Below, in pieces: positions 45,194 through 57,509 of a stretch of DNA of 64,000 bases (position 1 is the first letter of the stretch; the number at the start of each line of letters is the position of its first letter). The translations under genes were made by a program, and so were the position numbers. The stretch lies in contig CM048853.1 in assembly GCA_026545225.1 (NCBI GenBank), positions 44,780,755 through 44,844,754 on the forward strand. The letters run 5' to 3'. A model generated the notes under the pieces. That model saw only the letters and a program-made list of their open reading frames with translations. It did not search any database and was not told the origin of the DNA. Source of the DNA: Cornus controversa (lineage: Eukaryota > Streptophyta > Magnoliopsida > Cornales > Cornaceae).

Positions 45194-45411
45194 ATACATA
45201 AAACACTCATTAAACAATAGCATATGATCTTCTTCGGTAAAGAAAGCAGCTATTTACAAAACACAAACAACGAGATGATCCAAAATTAAACATGAAACTT
45301 TCTTGATATACCAGATTCTTTCATGCACAAAAGCATATGTTAAGGATACACAACCATTTGTACAATTACAATATATAACATTTGGACCACACAATATAAT
45401 AAATGACACCA
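45194..45411. other. spacer plus primer-binding-like site
   Basis: No gene. At 45403-45411 the minus strand reads TGGTGTCAT, a decayed primer-binding site next to the following LTR. Confidence 0.45.
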
Positions 45412-45762
45412 TGTAACAATCCGCTTCATCACATGGTATGATATTATCCGTTTTGAGCCTAAGCCCGCACAATTTTACTCATGAATTTTACCCCAAATTG
45501 TCTCATACCATTTGGAGATAACACACTACATATAACCACATCCCCTTCTCCACAACCAGCCGAACACACTACATATAAGCACATCCCCTTCTCCACACCC
45601 AGGCGATGTGGGATTGAGCACCCTCTAGCCTGCTGGTGTGGTAACTCATCCAGTGTCTCTCGCACCTACCCAAATCACACCCGCCCACAAGGTCACTACA
45701 ATCCACCCCACTAGGAGGCCCGACATCCCTTTCGGCACAGTTTCGAACCCTGGGTCACTACA
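45412..45762 (-). mobile_element. LTR of Gypsy/TRIM-type element, truncated
   Basis: Minus-strand LTR begins TGTAGTGACCC and ends ATTGTTACA next to TGGTGTCA. It shares 'caatcccacatcgcctgggt', 'gtgcgggctta' and 'ataatatcataccatg' with the LTR at the right edge of the window (63712-63969). There is an internal repeat of 'ccacatccccttctccaca'. Only one LTR was found. Confidence 0.7.
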
Positions 45763-45779
45763 AATATGTTATTTACAAC

Positions 45780-47955
45780 ATGCAACCCTATTCGATGACC
45801 CTGATTAGCAATTTCCTTTGGTCACACTCTAAAACTTCAAAGAAGAACTACAAAGTTGCATGGTCAAATATCTGTCTGCCTAAATCATGTGGTGCCCATG
45901 GAATACCTAATGCGGTAGTACTAAACAAGGCTGTTATGATTAAACATATATGGTATTTATTAAAATACCCAACCAGTCTATGGCCCAAGTGGTTACACTC
46001 AGTCATTCTCAAGCAAATGAATTTTTGGGAAATCAACATTCTTGCAAATTATTCATAGTCACTAAGGAAGATTCTCTATTTTAGAGCATTGGCTAGACCA
46101 CTCATCACTGTGAAGATTGGGAATGAAGAGCATACCTATTTGTGGTTTTATTCATGATTGAAAGCCCTTTGGCCAACATTGCATAATCTTTCACTCTAAG
46201 CACTGTCATTGCTATATATACCAAGGTTAGTTCATTTATTTGCAACAACCAGTGGTTTATACCTCCAATTTTATATAGGCTTCTACCAGAGCTCAGAAAC
46301 CCAAATTCTCTTCCCACCCCATGCACCTCATAACCTGACTCTATCTTGTTGATCAGTTTGCCAATCTTCTCACTCATGCTAACTATTGATGTAATCTTGT
46401 GAGTTGCGCGATGCGGAAGCGGTTGCGAAAATTATTTTAGAACCTAGAGGGAGGGTGAATAGGATCACTTGCTCGTTTGCTTAATTTTTAATTAATTCAA
46501 TTTTAAGTTCAATTAATCAAACACTTAAAGCAAGCAAATAAATAAAGTGCAAGTAAAGAAAAGAATGCACCAGAAATACTTGGAAACCCAAGGCGGGAAA
46601 AACCACTGAAGGAGGCGGCACGCCTCAGGGAACCAATTCACTATGATGAAGCAAAGTACAACAGACTCTGTCTCAGTCTCACACCCCTCTTCACTCTGTC
46701 AAGGATCTGATGCAGAACACCTCAGGCTTATGATTGCGATAACACGTCCAACTGTTGCAGACTTTCGGCTAACGTCACCACCCTTACAGAAAGGTTGCTG
46801 GAAGAACCAAAATACTCAGCAAGTATTTTGTTCCCTTCATAGTGCAATCTGGTCACCTTTCTTCCTCAGCAAGCAAGCAAGCGAAGAACCTTCAATCCAA
46901 TGTTCTGATCAGCAAATCGATTTGATGCAGTCTCTGAGCAGCTAATCAGAAGTAGAACACCATCCTAAATATCACTCGTGGAGTATGGATGTGTGTTCTT
47001 AAAAATAGGCAAGGAAGTTCTAATTCTACTTGGAAAAGAAGTTAAATACCAAAATAGAACTTTCCTAGAAGTTTCAAACCTAATAGGAATCAGAATTTTC
47101 GTCAAAAGTTGTTTCCTATTTGGAACAGGTTAAGTGGGACCGGTGCCAAATAAATAGGACCGGTGGGACTTTTTAAAAACCTGCAGAAACTAAACTGCCG
47201 AGAAAAGTTGGACCGGTCCTAAATATTGGGGATCGGTCTTACTTTGAAAATTCCTAAAATTTTCATTTAAACCCTGGTTTTTCAAAATAGGCTCGGAACT
47301 AAAAAGTGTAGAGTGTCCTCACCATACTTACCTGTACTCTATGGTGTTCATACTGATTTGTCGACTTCCATGCACTTGAGTGTCAGCTCGAAGATGTCGA
47401 TGATCGATACAAAGAATAATCCAAAAATTACAACTCGACCAATCAGGTTTTGATCACCGAAATATGCCAATTACAAATTTATATCTCACAAATCTCACCC
47501 CCTACCTCAAAGAATTGGACTCATATCATTTGGTGTAAGCCACAAGTACCCCAAACACACTTTTATTCTTTGGCTAGTTACACTTGGAAGATGTCCACAC
47601 TTGACAAACCATGCCACTCCAAGAAAACCACCCCTAATGCTTGCTTACTATGCCCTGTTGCAGTTAAAACCCATAATCATCAATTTTTTCAATGCACATT
47701 CAACTTTGCAGTTTGGAATCATTTCCAAAATATTAATTGGCAACTTTCATTATCCCTTCACATCTTGGCCTGACATCGTCAACTGGGTTGTTAATTCTTA
47801 GGATAATTCACTTAAATTCTTATGGATCAGCTTGCCAATCTTCTCATTCAAGCTAACCATTGATGTAATCTCACCCCCAACCTCAAAGAATTGGACTCAT
47901 CTTATTTGGTGTAAGTCACAAGTACCCAAATACACTTTTATTCTTTGGCTAGTTG
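45780..47955 (+). pseudogene. LINE reverse-transcriptase relic, first part
   Basis: Plus-strand frames read 'KVAWSNICLPKSCG', 'VLNKAVMIKHIWYLL' and 'WPKWLHSVILK', the tail of a plant LINE reverse transcriptase. Then comes 'RALARPLITVKIGNEEH', and later 'IIWCKPQVPQTHFYSLAS' and 'HNHQFFQC', the zinc-binding C-terminal part. It is broken by stops and by an insertion at about 46396-47450. From 47826 part of it is repeated before the Copia insertion. Confidence 0.75.
46396..47450. mobile_element. retroelement insertion in LINE relic
   Basis: Begins near 'gcggaagcggttgcgaaaat' and 'cctagagggagggtgaatag', and continues with 'ggcgggaaaaaccactgaag', phrases common near LTRs of plant retroelements. 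The LINE reading resumes after it. No ends, duplication or protein motif identified. Confidence 0.4.
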
Positions 47956-48588
47956 TGTTAGAAAATTAAAAATAATAATCCTTTGGATTTTCTATTATTT
48001 AATTAAATATACCATAAATAAACAACACTCGATTGAAATAAATAGTACATTTTATTTATTCAATACACAACGATAACATAAGTAAATAAAACCTGATTGT
48101 AGACCGAGGCTCTAATTATATTCGATCTCCTTAAGACAATTATCACCCCGCAATAGTGTTGAACGGACTCTTGGCGACTGTCTCCTAAGATACAACGATC
48201 TTCCTCTCAATTGGTAGCAACACTTCAAACCAACTAAGCTTCTGCGAACCACCTATGTGTTAGTAGTCTCTCTTGGACTTGACTCTCTTAAACTGTTGAT
48301 TGAAACCAGACCACAAAAACTTGGTAGATAGGCTATATAGAAAGGGAGATTAAAGACGTGGAGAGAAGAAAAAAGGAATTAGAAAGCATTTCTATTACAA
48401 ATGAGGCTAATCGACCTATTTATAGACCACTAAGTGCCTTTTCAGTTTTTCCCGAATAGGCATGGGACATGTTGTTTCACTTCAAGCGTTAGGAGTTGTG
48501 ATCTTTCATATTGAAGTGTATGTTCGTAATTCACATTTAAGTGTTTGCTCATCACATACATGTAATTTTCATTTAATTTTTTCCAACA
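47956..48588 (-). repeat. 3' LTR of the Copia element
   Basis: 633 bp. It lacks the 113 bases present at 53060-53172 of its partner. 'ctatttatag' near 48415 is TATA-like on the element strand. Confidence 0.9.
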
Positions 48589-49179
48589 ATCCCCCACATG
48601 AATGAAAATTAGCCTTAAATGCAAAATATAATCGACTAACACTAGAGATAGTACAATTGAAAAGTTATTGCATCGGGATAGATAGTTTTTGGCCTTAAAT
48701 CTTCCTTAGTGTAATACTATCGAATTTACTTGGCTAACTAGTGACATAAAGTCTTGAACTATTCAGTCGTTTGTGTAAAACCAGACAATAGTATACACAC
48801 AACACATTTCCGCACAAAGTTGGTTCTTTCGGTTGTGTTCATTTTGGCCCTGAACAAATCCTGGTATTCATGAGTGCTCTAGAGAATTTAGCCTTTCATT
48901 CTCATAGAAATGACTCACTTCACACTCATATACGTGATTTTCTATTAAGAATATCCTGCCATACCCGCACCCACTTGGATTTCCAAGATATAGGAATCAC
49001 TAAAAGCATAGCCACACGACAGACAGCACTGTGTCATCATAGAAATGGGTAGAAGATATACATTTTTCCAGTGCTACTGATGAGCCACTCAAAACTTCAG
49101 TTGTCCCTTTGAATCTAGTTCTTGGGATCTCCAGTCAACTAGATGGGGTTTCCATTAAGGTGACTTGGTAGATATAGGT

Positions 49180-52100
49180 TTTAAGCCCATTCCCCTCAAT
49201 GACTTATATATTTGCTCTCTTAGTAAACCTTTTGTAAAAAGATATGCTATATTGTCCATGGACTTCACATATTCAATGGAAATTATTCCATTAGAGAGCA
49301 ACTGCTTAATGGTATTATATCTCCTTCTTATATGCTGAGACTTACCATTATATATATGACTCTGTGCCCTCCCAATTGCTGATTAACTATCACAATGTAT
49401 ACAAATCGTAGGCACAGGTTTCGGCCAATTTGAAATATCCTCTAGGAAGTTACGAAGCCACTCTGCTTCTTCACTTGTTTTATCCAAAACAATGAATTCA
49501 GATTCCATTGTGGATCTGGCAATACACGTTTGTTTTAAAGATTTCTAAGATACAGCACCACCACCAAGAGTAAAGATATATCCACTCGTGGATTTTGAGT
49601 CTTTTGTATCTGAGATCCCGTTAGCATCACTGTATCCCTCAAGAACAGCTGGGTACTTTATATAATGTAATCCCAAATTAAGGGTGTATCTCAAATATCT
49701 TAATACCCTGATTATTGATGTCCAGTGATTCTTTCCTGGATTACTAGTATATCTACTCAGTCTATTCACTAAGTAAGCTATATTGGGTCGTGCGCAGTTC
49801 ATCACATACATTAGACTGCCTATGATCCGAGAATACTCGAGTTGTGATATGCCAGGATCATTATTCTTTGATAAATGAAGATTTAAATCTACAGGAGTCT
49901 TAGAAATATTCTTGTCATTCTTATTGAATTTATCTAGTATTTTCTCAATATAGTGAGATTGAGATAACATTAGACCTTCTGATGTTCTAGAAATTTTAAT
50001 TCCTAGAATAACATCAGCAATACCCATATCTTTCATATCAAAGTTATTGGTCAGCATTTTCTTAGTAGCTTTAATAATGTCATTATTACCCATGATTAAC
50101 ATATCATCCATATATAGGCAGACAATCACATATTCATCTCGAGTTCTCTTAGTATACACACATTTATTACACTCGTTGATTTTAAATTCGTTTGATAACA
50201 TCACTTTATCAAATTTCTCATGTCATTGTTTAGGTGCTTGCGTTAATCCATAAAGAGATTTAACAAGTCTGCACATTTTCTTCTCTTGTCCTGGAACAAT
50301 GAACCATTCTGGTTGTTCCATATAAATTTTTTCCTCCAACTCACCATTCAAGAATGCTGTTTTAACATCCATTTGATATATTTTAAGATTTTGCAATGCT
50401 GCAATCGCGATTAACATTCTAATGGATGTAATTCTTGTTACTAGTGAGTATGTGTCAAAGTAATATAAGCCCTCCTTTTGTTTGTAACCTTTAGCTACAA
50501 GTATGGCTTTATACTTATCTATTCATCCATCAGCTTTCATCTTCCTTTTGAAAATCCACTTATAACCAAGTGGTTTATTTCTAGGAAGAAGATCCGCCAA
50601 TTCCCAAGTATGATTTTGTAAGATGGATTCAATTTCACTATTAATAGCCTCTTTCTACAAAGGAGCTTCTGGAGAAGACACAACTTTAGTGTAGGTTTGA
50701 GGCTCACTTTCCAATAAATATGTTGAGAAATCAAGACCAAATGACTTAGACATCTTAGTTCTCTTACTACGTCTAGGTTCATCCTCACTTCCCTTTTCTA
50801 TAGACTCTGGTACTATAGTTTCTTGACTATCACTATTAATAGTATCACGATCTCTTTTAAGAGAGATCTTATCATGTATATTTTTACAAGGAAATACATT
50901 CTCAAAGAACGTTGCATTCCTGGACTCAATAATGGTATTGACATGTATATCAGTAATGTCATATTTATGCACAAGAAATCTATAGGCACTACTATTATAA
51001 GCATAACCAATGAAAATACAATCAATAGTTTTAGGACCTATCCTAACTTTCTTAGGATCAGGAACAACCACCTTAGCAAGACACCCTCACACTTTCAAGT
51101 ATTTATAAGAAGGTCTTCGATTTTTCCATAACTCATAAGGTGTCTTATCAGATTTCTTGTGAGGTATTTTATTGAGAATATGGTTCGCAAAAAGTAAAGC
51201 TTCCCCCCACAAGTTCTGAGGTAATCCAGAACTTATTAATAAGGCATTCATCATCTCTTTAAGAGTATGATTCTTGCGTTCAGCAATACCGTTTTGTTGA
51301 GGTGAGTAGGGAGTCGTGGTTTGATGAATGATACCAAATTCTGAACAAAGGTCGGCAAATGGTGCTTCATATTCACCATCCCTTTCACTTCTTATTATTT
51401 TTATCTTTTTGCCAGTTTAATTCTCTACCTCATTCTTATAATGTTTAAACATTTCTAAGGCTTCATCTTTGCTACGAAGTAAATAGACATAACAGTATCT
51501 TGTGCAATCATCAATAAAAGTAATGAAATACTTTTTTTCACCTCTAGTTTGTACACACTTTAAGTCACAGACATCACTGTGAATTAATTCTAGAGATTTT
51601 GTACTCCTCTCTATGGAGTTAAAATGAGTTTTTGTTGACTTTGCTTTTATACACGTTTCACACTTATTAGTTGAGTCGATATTAAATTTAGGTAGTAAAT
51701 TCATATTAATTAATCTGTGTATTGCATCATAATTAACATGTCCTAGTCTACCATGCCACATATCAGAAGAGTCGATCAAATAAAAAGAAACGTTGACTTT
51801 ATTGTCAAGTTTGGGAATATCAATTATTATATTGAGTTTAAATAAATTCTCACTCAAAGACCATTTTCCCACATACACGCCATTTTTAGTAATAAGTACA
51901 TTTTGATCAACAAATACTAATTTGAACCCATTTTTGCTCAGCAAGGCTCCAGATACAGGACTTTTCCAGATATCTGGTACATGCAGCACATCATTAAGTG
52001 TGAGTTATTTCCCTGAGGACATCTTTAGCACAATTTTCCCTTGACCTTCAACTCTGGCAGTAGCGGAGTTCCCCATGAAGACTCGTTCTCCAGGTTCTAC

Positions 52101-52362
52101 TACTTTATAAGCAGTAAATTTACTCCTATCTGAGCAGATATGGCGAGTAGCTCCAGTGTCCACCTCGAATTTTGTCTAGCAAATCGATCTTTGAAACCAT
52201 GGCTAACAGATCTCTATCTAATTCTTTAATAGCCACTTTTTTCATGTCCACCTCAATTGACTTTAATTTGTAGAGCTTTTGTACTATTCTAGGACAATCT
52301 TTAGTACAATGCCCGTTCCTTTTGCACCCATAGCATTTCCCATTAAATTTGGGATGATTCAT
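49180..52362 (-). pseudogene. Copia gag-pol remnant
   Basis: From 52362 on the minus strand: zinc knuckle 'CYGCKRNGHCTKDC' (most of Gag before it is gone), then GAG-pre-integrase 'DMWHGRLGHVNYDAI', and integrase 'HSDVCDLKCVQTRG' with 'YFITFIDDCTRY'. The RT part 'YQMDVKTAFLNGELEEKIYM' (50417-50223) and catalytic 'YMDDMLI' near 50110 follow, then RNase H '[19 protein letters not shown]'. A TAG replaces the Trp codon after 'GGGAVS' (about 49546). The final 'SRGMGLKP'-like end is near 49190. Several frameshifts and missing Gag make it non-functional. Confidence 0.9.
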
Positions 52363-52457
52363 TCACCTGATCGTATGAAATACACAAACAGGTTTAATCA
52401 CGTAATTAAATAATAGAAATCCAAATATGCAAAAACACGATTTAATTGTCTTAAGAT

Positions 52458-53203
52458 TGTTAGAAAATTAAAAATAATAATCCTTTGGATTTTCTATTAT
52501 TTAATTAAATATACCATAAATAAACAACACTCGATTGAAATAAATAGTACATTTTATTTATTCAATACACAACGATAACATAAGTAAATAAAACCTGATT
52601 GTAGACCGAGGCTCGAATTATATTCGATCTCCTTAAGATAATTATCGCCCCGCAATAGTGTTGAACGGACTCTTGGCGACTGTCTCCCAGGATACAATAA
52701 TCTTCCTCTCAATTGGAAACAACACTTCAAACCAACTGAACTTCTGCGAACCACCTATGTGTTAGTACTCTCTCTTGGACTTGACTCTCTTGAACTGTTG
52801 ATTGAAACCAGACCACAAAAACTTGGTAGATAAGCTATATAAAAAGGGAGATTAAAGATGTAGAGAGAATAAAAAAGGAAGCAGAAAGCATTTCTATTAC
52901 AAATTAGGCTAATCGGCCTATTTATAGACCACTAAGTGCCTCTTCAGGTTTTCCCAAATAGGCATGGGACATGTTGTTTCACTTCAAGCCTTAGGAGTTG
53001 TGATCTTTCACATTGAAGTGTTTGTTCATAATTCACATTTAAGTGTTTGCTCATTACGAATTAACACTCACGTATCTGTTCATTACTTAACAGACATTCT
53101 ACCACCATGTTATATCCCAACGATACTATGACAGACATTCTGCCACTCATTCAATATCACATTATATCACATACATGTAATTTTTATTTAATTTTTTCCA
53201 ACA
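52458..53203 (-). repeat. 5' LTR of the Copia element
   Basis: 746 bp; contains an extra 113 bases (53060-53172) in which 'acagacattct' occurs twice. Confidence 0.9.
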
Positions 53204-53806
53204 AGTTGCACTTGGAAGATTGTCCAAACTTGACAAACCATGCCACTAAAAAAAAACCACCCCTAATGTTTGCTCACTATGCCCTGTTGCAGTTAAAACC
53301 CATAATCATCAGTTTTTTCAATGCGCATTCAACTCTGTAGTTTGGAATCATTTCCAAAATATTAATTGGCAACTTTCATTATCCATTCACATCTTGGCTT
53401 GACATCATCAACTGGGTTGTTAATTCTTGGGATAATTCACTTAAGTTCTTATCAAATAAACTCATTTTAGCAGGCTGCATCTACTATATTTGGAAAGAAA
53501 TGAACTCCAAGTGTTTCAAAGACAAAGCTTCATCTACCACTGTCATCATCAACTCAAATATAGAAATCATCCATTTAAGACTCCTTAGCTATAATTTTAA
53601 ATACAACGGATTAGCTAGAGTATTAGCAATAACATGGCATGTACCTAGCTCAAAAATCACACCAGCTAGAAAGCCGTCTGATCATGCTATTGGGAACCAA
53701 GTTCCTACATCTCACCACCTCAAAATCCTACCTAAGCTAATGATGTTATGTTTCTACTTCACATACCCTACTCTTCTACTATCTATTAGAATTGTTGAGG
53801 ACCTTT

Positions 53807-53810
<4 letters not shown>
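53204..53810 (+). pseudogene. LINE reverse-transcriptase relic, second part
   Basis: Continues the frame interrupted at 47955: 'LHLEDCPNLTNHAT', 'NPIIISFFNAHST', then 'CIYYIWKEMNSKCFKDKA', the LINE C-terminal region ahead of RNase H. A (TA)n tract follows and may be the element tail. Confidence 0.7.

Positions 53811-53846
<36 letters not shown>
53811..53846. repeat. (TA)n microsatellite
   Basis: About 18 TA units immediately after the LINE relic. Confidence 0.95.
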
Positions 53847-53849
<3 letters not shown>

Positions 53850-54700
53850 GACAATTTTCAATGTGAAAACTAGTTTGATCGAGTTGTAATTTTTCATTCA
53901 ATTCTGTGTAATCGATTATGGAACTGAAGAACAAGTGCATAGACGTCGTGGAACAAGTAAGAACATCATATAGGTAAGAGAGTCAGGACACTTTACACTT
54001 TGTATTTTGAAGTTCAGTTTTAAAAACTAGGGTTTTAAACATCAAATTTGTAGAGTTTTCAATGTTGGACCGGTACAAATGAGAGGTTTTATCAATTATC
54101 TTAGAAGGCGAGTCTAACATAAGAGGGCTCAACGGATGACCTAGTAGTATGCAATCAAGCACGCAGCGCAAAATCTTCTAGTAGGAAAGACCTAACGAGG
54201 GTGAATAGGTCTACAAAGAAAATATTGACCAGTTAAAAATTCATATAATAAATTTAAATTTTATGCATCAATATCAGTAAAAGGTATAATATCTTCATTG
54301 ATATGTTCTCTGATACCAATTGTCCGAATTTTAATGTTTGGTTCTATCAACATTCTAAGCATGTTTATAATTACCACTTGATATAAAACTTATATCAATT
54401 TATGTTGATCTTTAAACAAATAAATAAACATTAAAAATAAACTAATATATTTCTTAACATATAAAGATATGTGATTTTGATCGGTTTAGTAAGTCTGGTT
54501 AAACTGATATGCCTATATACATATATGCTTGTAAATATTTTATCAAACATGTAGAGTACATTCATTCAATCAAACATTCATGGCAATCACAAGTAATTTA
54601 AAGTACAGTAAATAAATACCTAAAGTAAAAATACTTGCACACTAGATTTATACGTGAAAAAACCTACCCCAACAGTAGATAAAAAAAAAATCATGTAGAC
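53847..54700. other. spacer with retroelement traces
   Basis: No gene. At 54150-54215 'cacgcagcgcaaaatcttc' and 'cgagggtgaataggtc' resemble the boundary phrases seen at 46410-46460. Confidence 0.45.
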
Positions 54701-55330
54701 TGTAAAGACCGGGTCTTTTTGGACCGATTTTTTTTCTATTTATCAATTTAATGCATGAAAATGATTTTTTAAAGATTTTAATGATGAAATAAAAGTATGA
54801 AGACTTGTTTTGAGGTTTGTGAAAGTTTTGGATTCATTTGGCCCAGTTTGAGATTTTTGGGTCAGTGGGGTTCGAGATACGGCTCAGGTGGGCCCGAAAA
54901 ACTGGATATTTTTTTAAAATATTTATTTTTAATTTTAGGCCAATTAAAATATTAAAAGAAGAAAGGAATTGATTTTGGGACTGTAGAAGGTTTCAAAATA
55001 AAAAACCGAGGTCGGGAAGGTACGTTAAGTGACTTGAGGGTATTTTGGTCATTTCGCGGGATAGGGCTTATAAATATCCAAGGGACAAATTTTTGGCCAT
55101 TCATTTCTCTCAAGAACAGCCGGCTCTCTCTCTTCTCATTTCATTTCTTCTTCTTCTCTCTTAGATTTGAGGATCTTAGGGTGAGATTTGGAAGATACCG
55201 AAGAAGGGAAGTTTGTTCTACGCGGTGAGAGATTGGATTTGATCGAAACAAAGTCGATTTTGAACGATTTCCATTCGGGGCAGATTTGGGGCTTTGTTTG
55301 GAAACTCTTCCAAACTAAGGTAGTGATGTC
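54701..55330 (+). mobile_element. LTR-like relic with promoter order
   Basis: Begins TGTAAAGACCGGGTC; 'ggtcagtggggttcgagat' and 'ggtgggcccgaaaa' follow, then TATA-like TTATAAATATCC (55068-55079), a CT-rich leader and 'gaagataccgaagaaggg'. Same order as 24380-24970. The opposite end and a duplication were not found, so it may be a solo or truncated LTR. Confidence 0.5.
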
Positions 55331-55662
55331 TAACTCCTGAATTTTAGAGTTTTTGTGAGTATGTTAAATGTTTAGAACATTCAACTAGTTATATCTGTGG
55401 ATGTATGATACATATATGATTTTAAAGCATGTATATGTGTGGTATAAGTAGGATTTGACATGATGAGATTCATGATTATGTGCTTGCATGATTTAGGTGA
55501 ATTACATGTGAACATATAATGTGAAAATTACAAGCAGTGGTGTTTAATTGATGCACATAAGTATATATATGAGACTGTGTTTGATTATATGTTTTAATGA
55601 GCATGATTAATTATAAAGCATGTTCTATGTGATAAATAAATGTTTTAATATGTGAAAATATG

Positions 55663-55693
<31 letters not shown>

Positions 55694-56240
55694 AGATATA
55701 TGTGCTTAAGTGTTGGATATATACCTCTGTAGGAATGTGCAAGCATGCTAGGTGGTTTTCAATGTTGTATATGCACATTTGGCATAAGAACATGTGAGGT
55801 TAAGCATTAGTGATTTATATTCATGCATGACATATACATGGTGAGGGTGTAATGTGAGGATTGTAAAAACATTTCGGATTGACCAAAATATGGATTCTGA
55901 ATGTGGTGTAATATGAGAATTGTATAAACATCTCGAATGGACTGAAATATGGATTTCTAATGTGGTGCAGTGTGAGGATTGTAAAAACATTTTGGATGGA
56001 CCAAAATATGGATTCCGAATGTGGACTAGATGCTTTTAAATTATATACAATGCTATACATTTTGAGGACTTGTATATTAGCATGTATATAAAAATTGGAG
56101 TATGAACATGTGTTGGATGATTTCTTAATCATGTTCATGTATGGAATCTTATCTTTACGAGTTAAGTTGCATTATGACTTTATATCATGTATGTGTATGA
56201 GAAAATGGTGGCTTGTGATGCCCCATGAGTTAGGAAGGTT
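55331..56240. other. spacer with tandem repeat
   Basis: AT-rich, with 'catgtatatgtg'-like phrases, a (TA)n run at 55663-55688 and a three-copy tandem repeat. No gene. Confidence 0.5.
55847..56022. repeat. 59-base tandem repeat, three copies
   Basis: Units start at 55847, 55906 and 55965, each with 'gaggattgta(a/t)aaaca' and 'aaatatggatt'. Copies differ by about 15% by eye. Confidence 0.9.
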
Positions 56241-56404
56241 TAGATGATTTTGTTTAGGATTAAAAATGACCCATATGATCAGCATATGATCCATTTATTT
56301 GTAGTGGGTCTGTGCTTTGAATTATCTGACTCATTGAGCCATATTTCAAAGTGGACTAAATTGAAGATAAGCACAATTTATATTTTGGGTCCATCTTTTA
56401 ATTT

Positions 56405-56825
56405 TTTAATATCGTCATCATCATCATCGACCACATTACATATACAAAGCATTAGTGAGAAAAACCAATTTTTTCCTTTTAACTTCAGTCTCCAAGAATT
56501 CATAATGTTTGCTTAAAGCTCGTTCGAGGGCTGATTGAGGATCCCATCTCTTTTTATTAAAATGCCAATCATTTCGACATTTCCAGATTTTCCAAACGAT
56601 GAAGGAGGCCAAACTCTGGTATTCCTTTGCTCTAGGATTAGGTTTACAGAATTGAGATAGCGAATACCAAACTTGATTCTATGATACAGGGGAGAGGCAT
56701 TGAATATCCAGACGAAATGAGCTCAACTTCCAGATAGTTTGAGAAGATGGCCAAGTGAAAAAATTCCTCTCTAAAACCACATACCCTAAGAAGAATTTGA
56801 TTTTCTTCTTGGCATTGTTTGATCA
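56405..56825 (-). pseudogene. LINE ORF2 C-terminal fragment, copy D
   Basis: Counterpart of 32200-32587, with the 'cgtcatcatcatcatcgac' edge of the SDR scrap at its left but no SDR codons. The minus strand again encodes the 'IWKCRN' region and 'EEFFHLAIFS'. Unit copy D starts here. Confidence 0.65.
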
Positions 56826-57032
56826 TGTTAGATTATATATTTCTTATTATATCTCTATTAGATTATATATCTTTTCCTAAACCATATAGGTTTCTTATAC
56901 CTTCTCCTGAATCATTTTAAGATTAGAATTTCTTATCTCCTTCAAGATTATGTCCCTGTAAATAAGCATTTATGTATTGTTCATAATTAAAAATTCAATT
57001 CAAAATACAATTCTCTTTCTTTATTTCTAATA
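56826..57032 (+). mobile_element. small LTR relic (TRIM-type), copy D
   Basis: The longest of the three linker LTRs: TGTTAGATTATATATTTC to 'tttatttctaatag', with 'cctaaaccatataggtttct'. It retains parts lost in copies A and C and most resembles the TRIM LTR at 43339-43560. Confidence 0.65.
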
Positions 57033-57255
57033 GATATCTTTCTAGCACGGTTTGAATTCCTGAACATGGTTGCAGCCAATGTGTTCTAGATTTTTATCTT
57101 CCACCTCACTCAAACTAGAAATCAACAACTATTCATAGTCTGGTTGGTTAATATGATGTGGGGGTTAAAGGTGTTTATTCAGTATTGGAATCTACGTTAT
57201 AACCTTTCTTTTCTAATTTTTTTAAACTACTTGTGTGTTTACTTTCATTTATCGG

Positions 57256-57509
57256 GTATAAACCTGCAAAGTTGGTTATCACCTCTGAGCTCCCATTGGG
57301 CTCTGGCATGGGTTCATCTGCTACATTTTGCGTCTCACTCTCAGCTGCCCTGCTAACTTTGTCAGATTTCGTAGATCTTGATTTCAGCCATCAAGGCTGG
57401 TTAATGTGTGGAGAGAGCGATCTGGAGTTGGTGAACATATGGGCTTTTGAAGGTGAAAAAATAATCCATGGGAAGCCTTCTGGTATAGACGACACAGTAA
57501 GCACATATG
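57256..57509 (+). pseudogene. MVK: mevalonate kinase exon fragment, copy D
   Basis: The most complete copy, open through the whole exon: 'ELPLGSGMGSSATFCVS', 'GESDLELVNIWAFEGEK' and 'IIHGKPSGIDDTVSTY'. Both the ATP-binding glycine-rich loop and the following conserved block are readable. The acceptor reads CGG and the donor is mutated (CTATGT). No other MVK exon lies nearby, so no kinase can be made. It lacks the 30-base deletion of copies A and C. Confidence 0.88.

Larger units (their letters stand above)
47956..53203 (-). mobile_element. Ty1/copia retrotransposon (5.2 kb, degenerate)
   Basis: LTRs 47956-48588 and 52458-53203, each TGTTGG...CTAACA on the minus strand, are flanked by the 5-bp duplication AGTTG (47951-47955, 53204-53208). 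The polypurine stretch GTGGGGGAT lies beside the left (3') LTR. No standard initiator-tRNA site is next to the right (5') LTR. Order Gag zinc knuckle - integrase - RT - RNase H identifies Copia. The LTRs differ by roughly 30 substitutions by eye (about 5%) and one 113-base indel. It lies in a LINE relic. Confidence 0.92.

Noticed and set aside
47956-53203. Endogenous pararetrovirus as explanation of the RT
   Set aside because: LTRs, 5-bp duplication and the order integrase before RT identify Ty1/copia.
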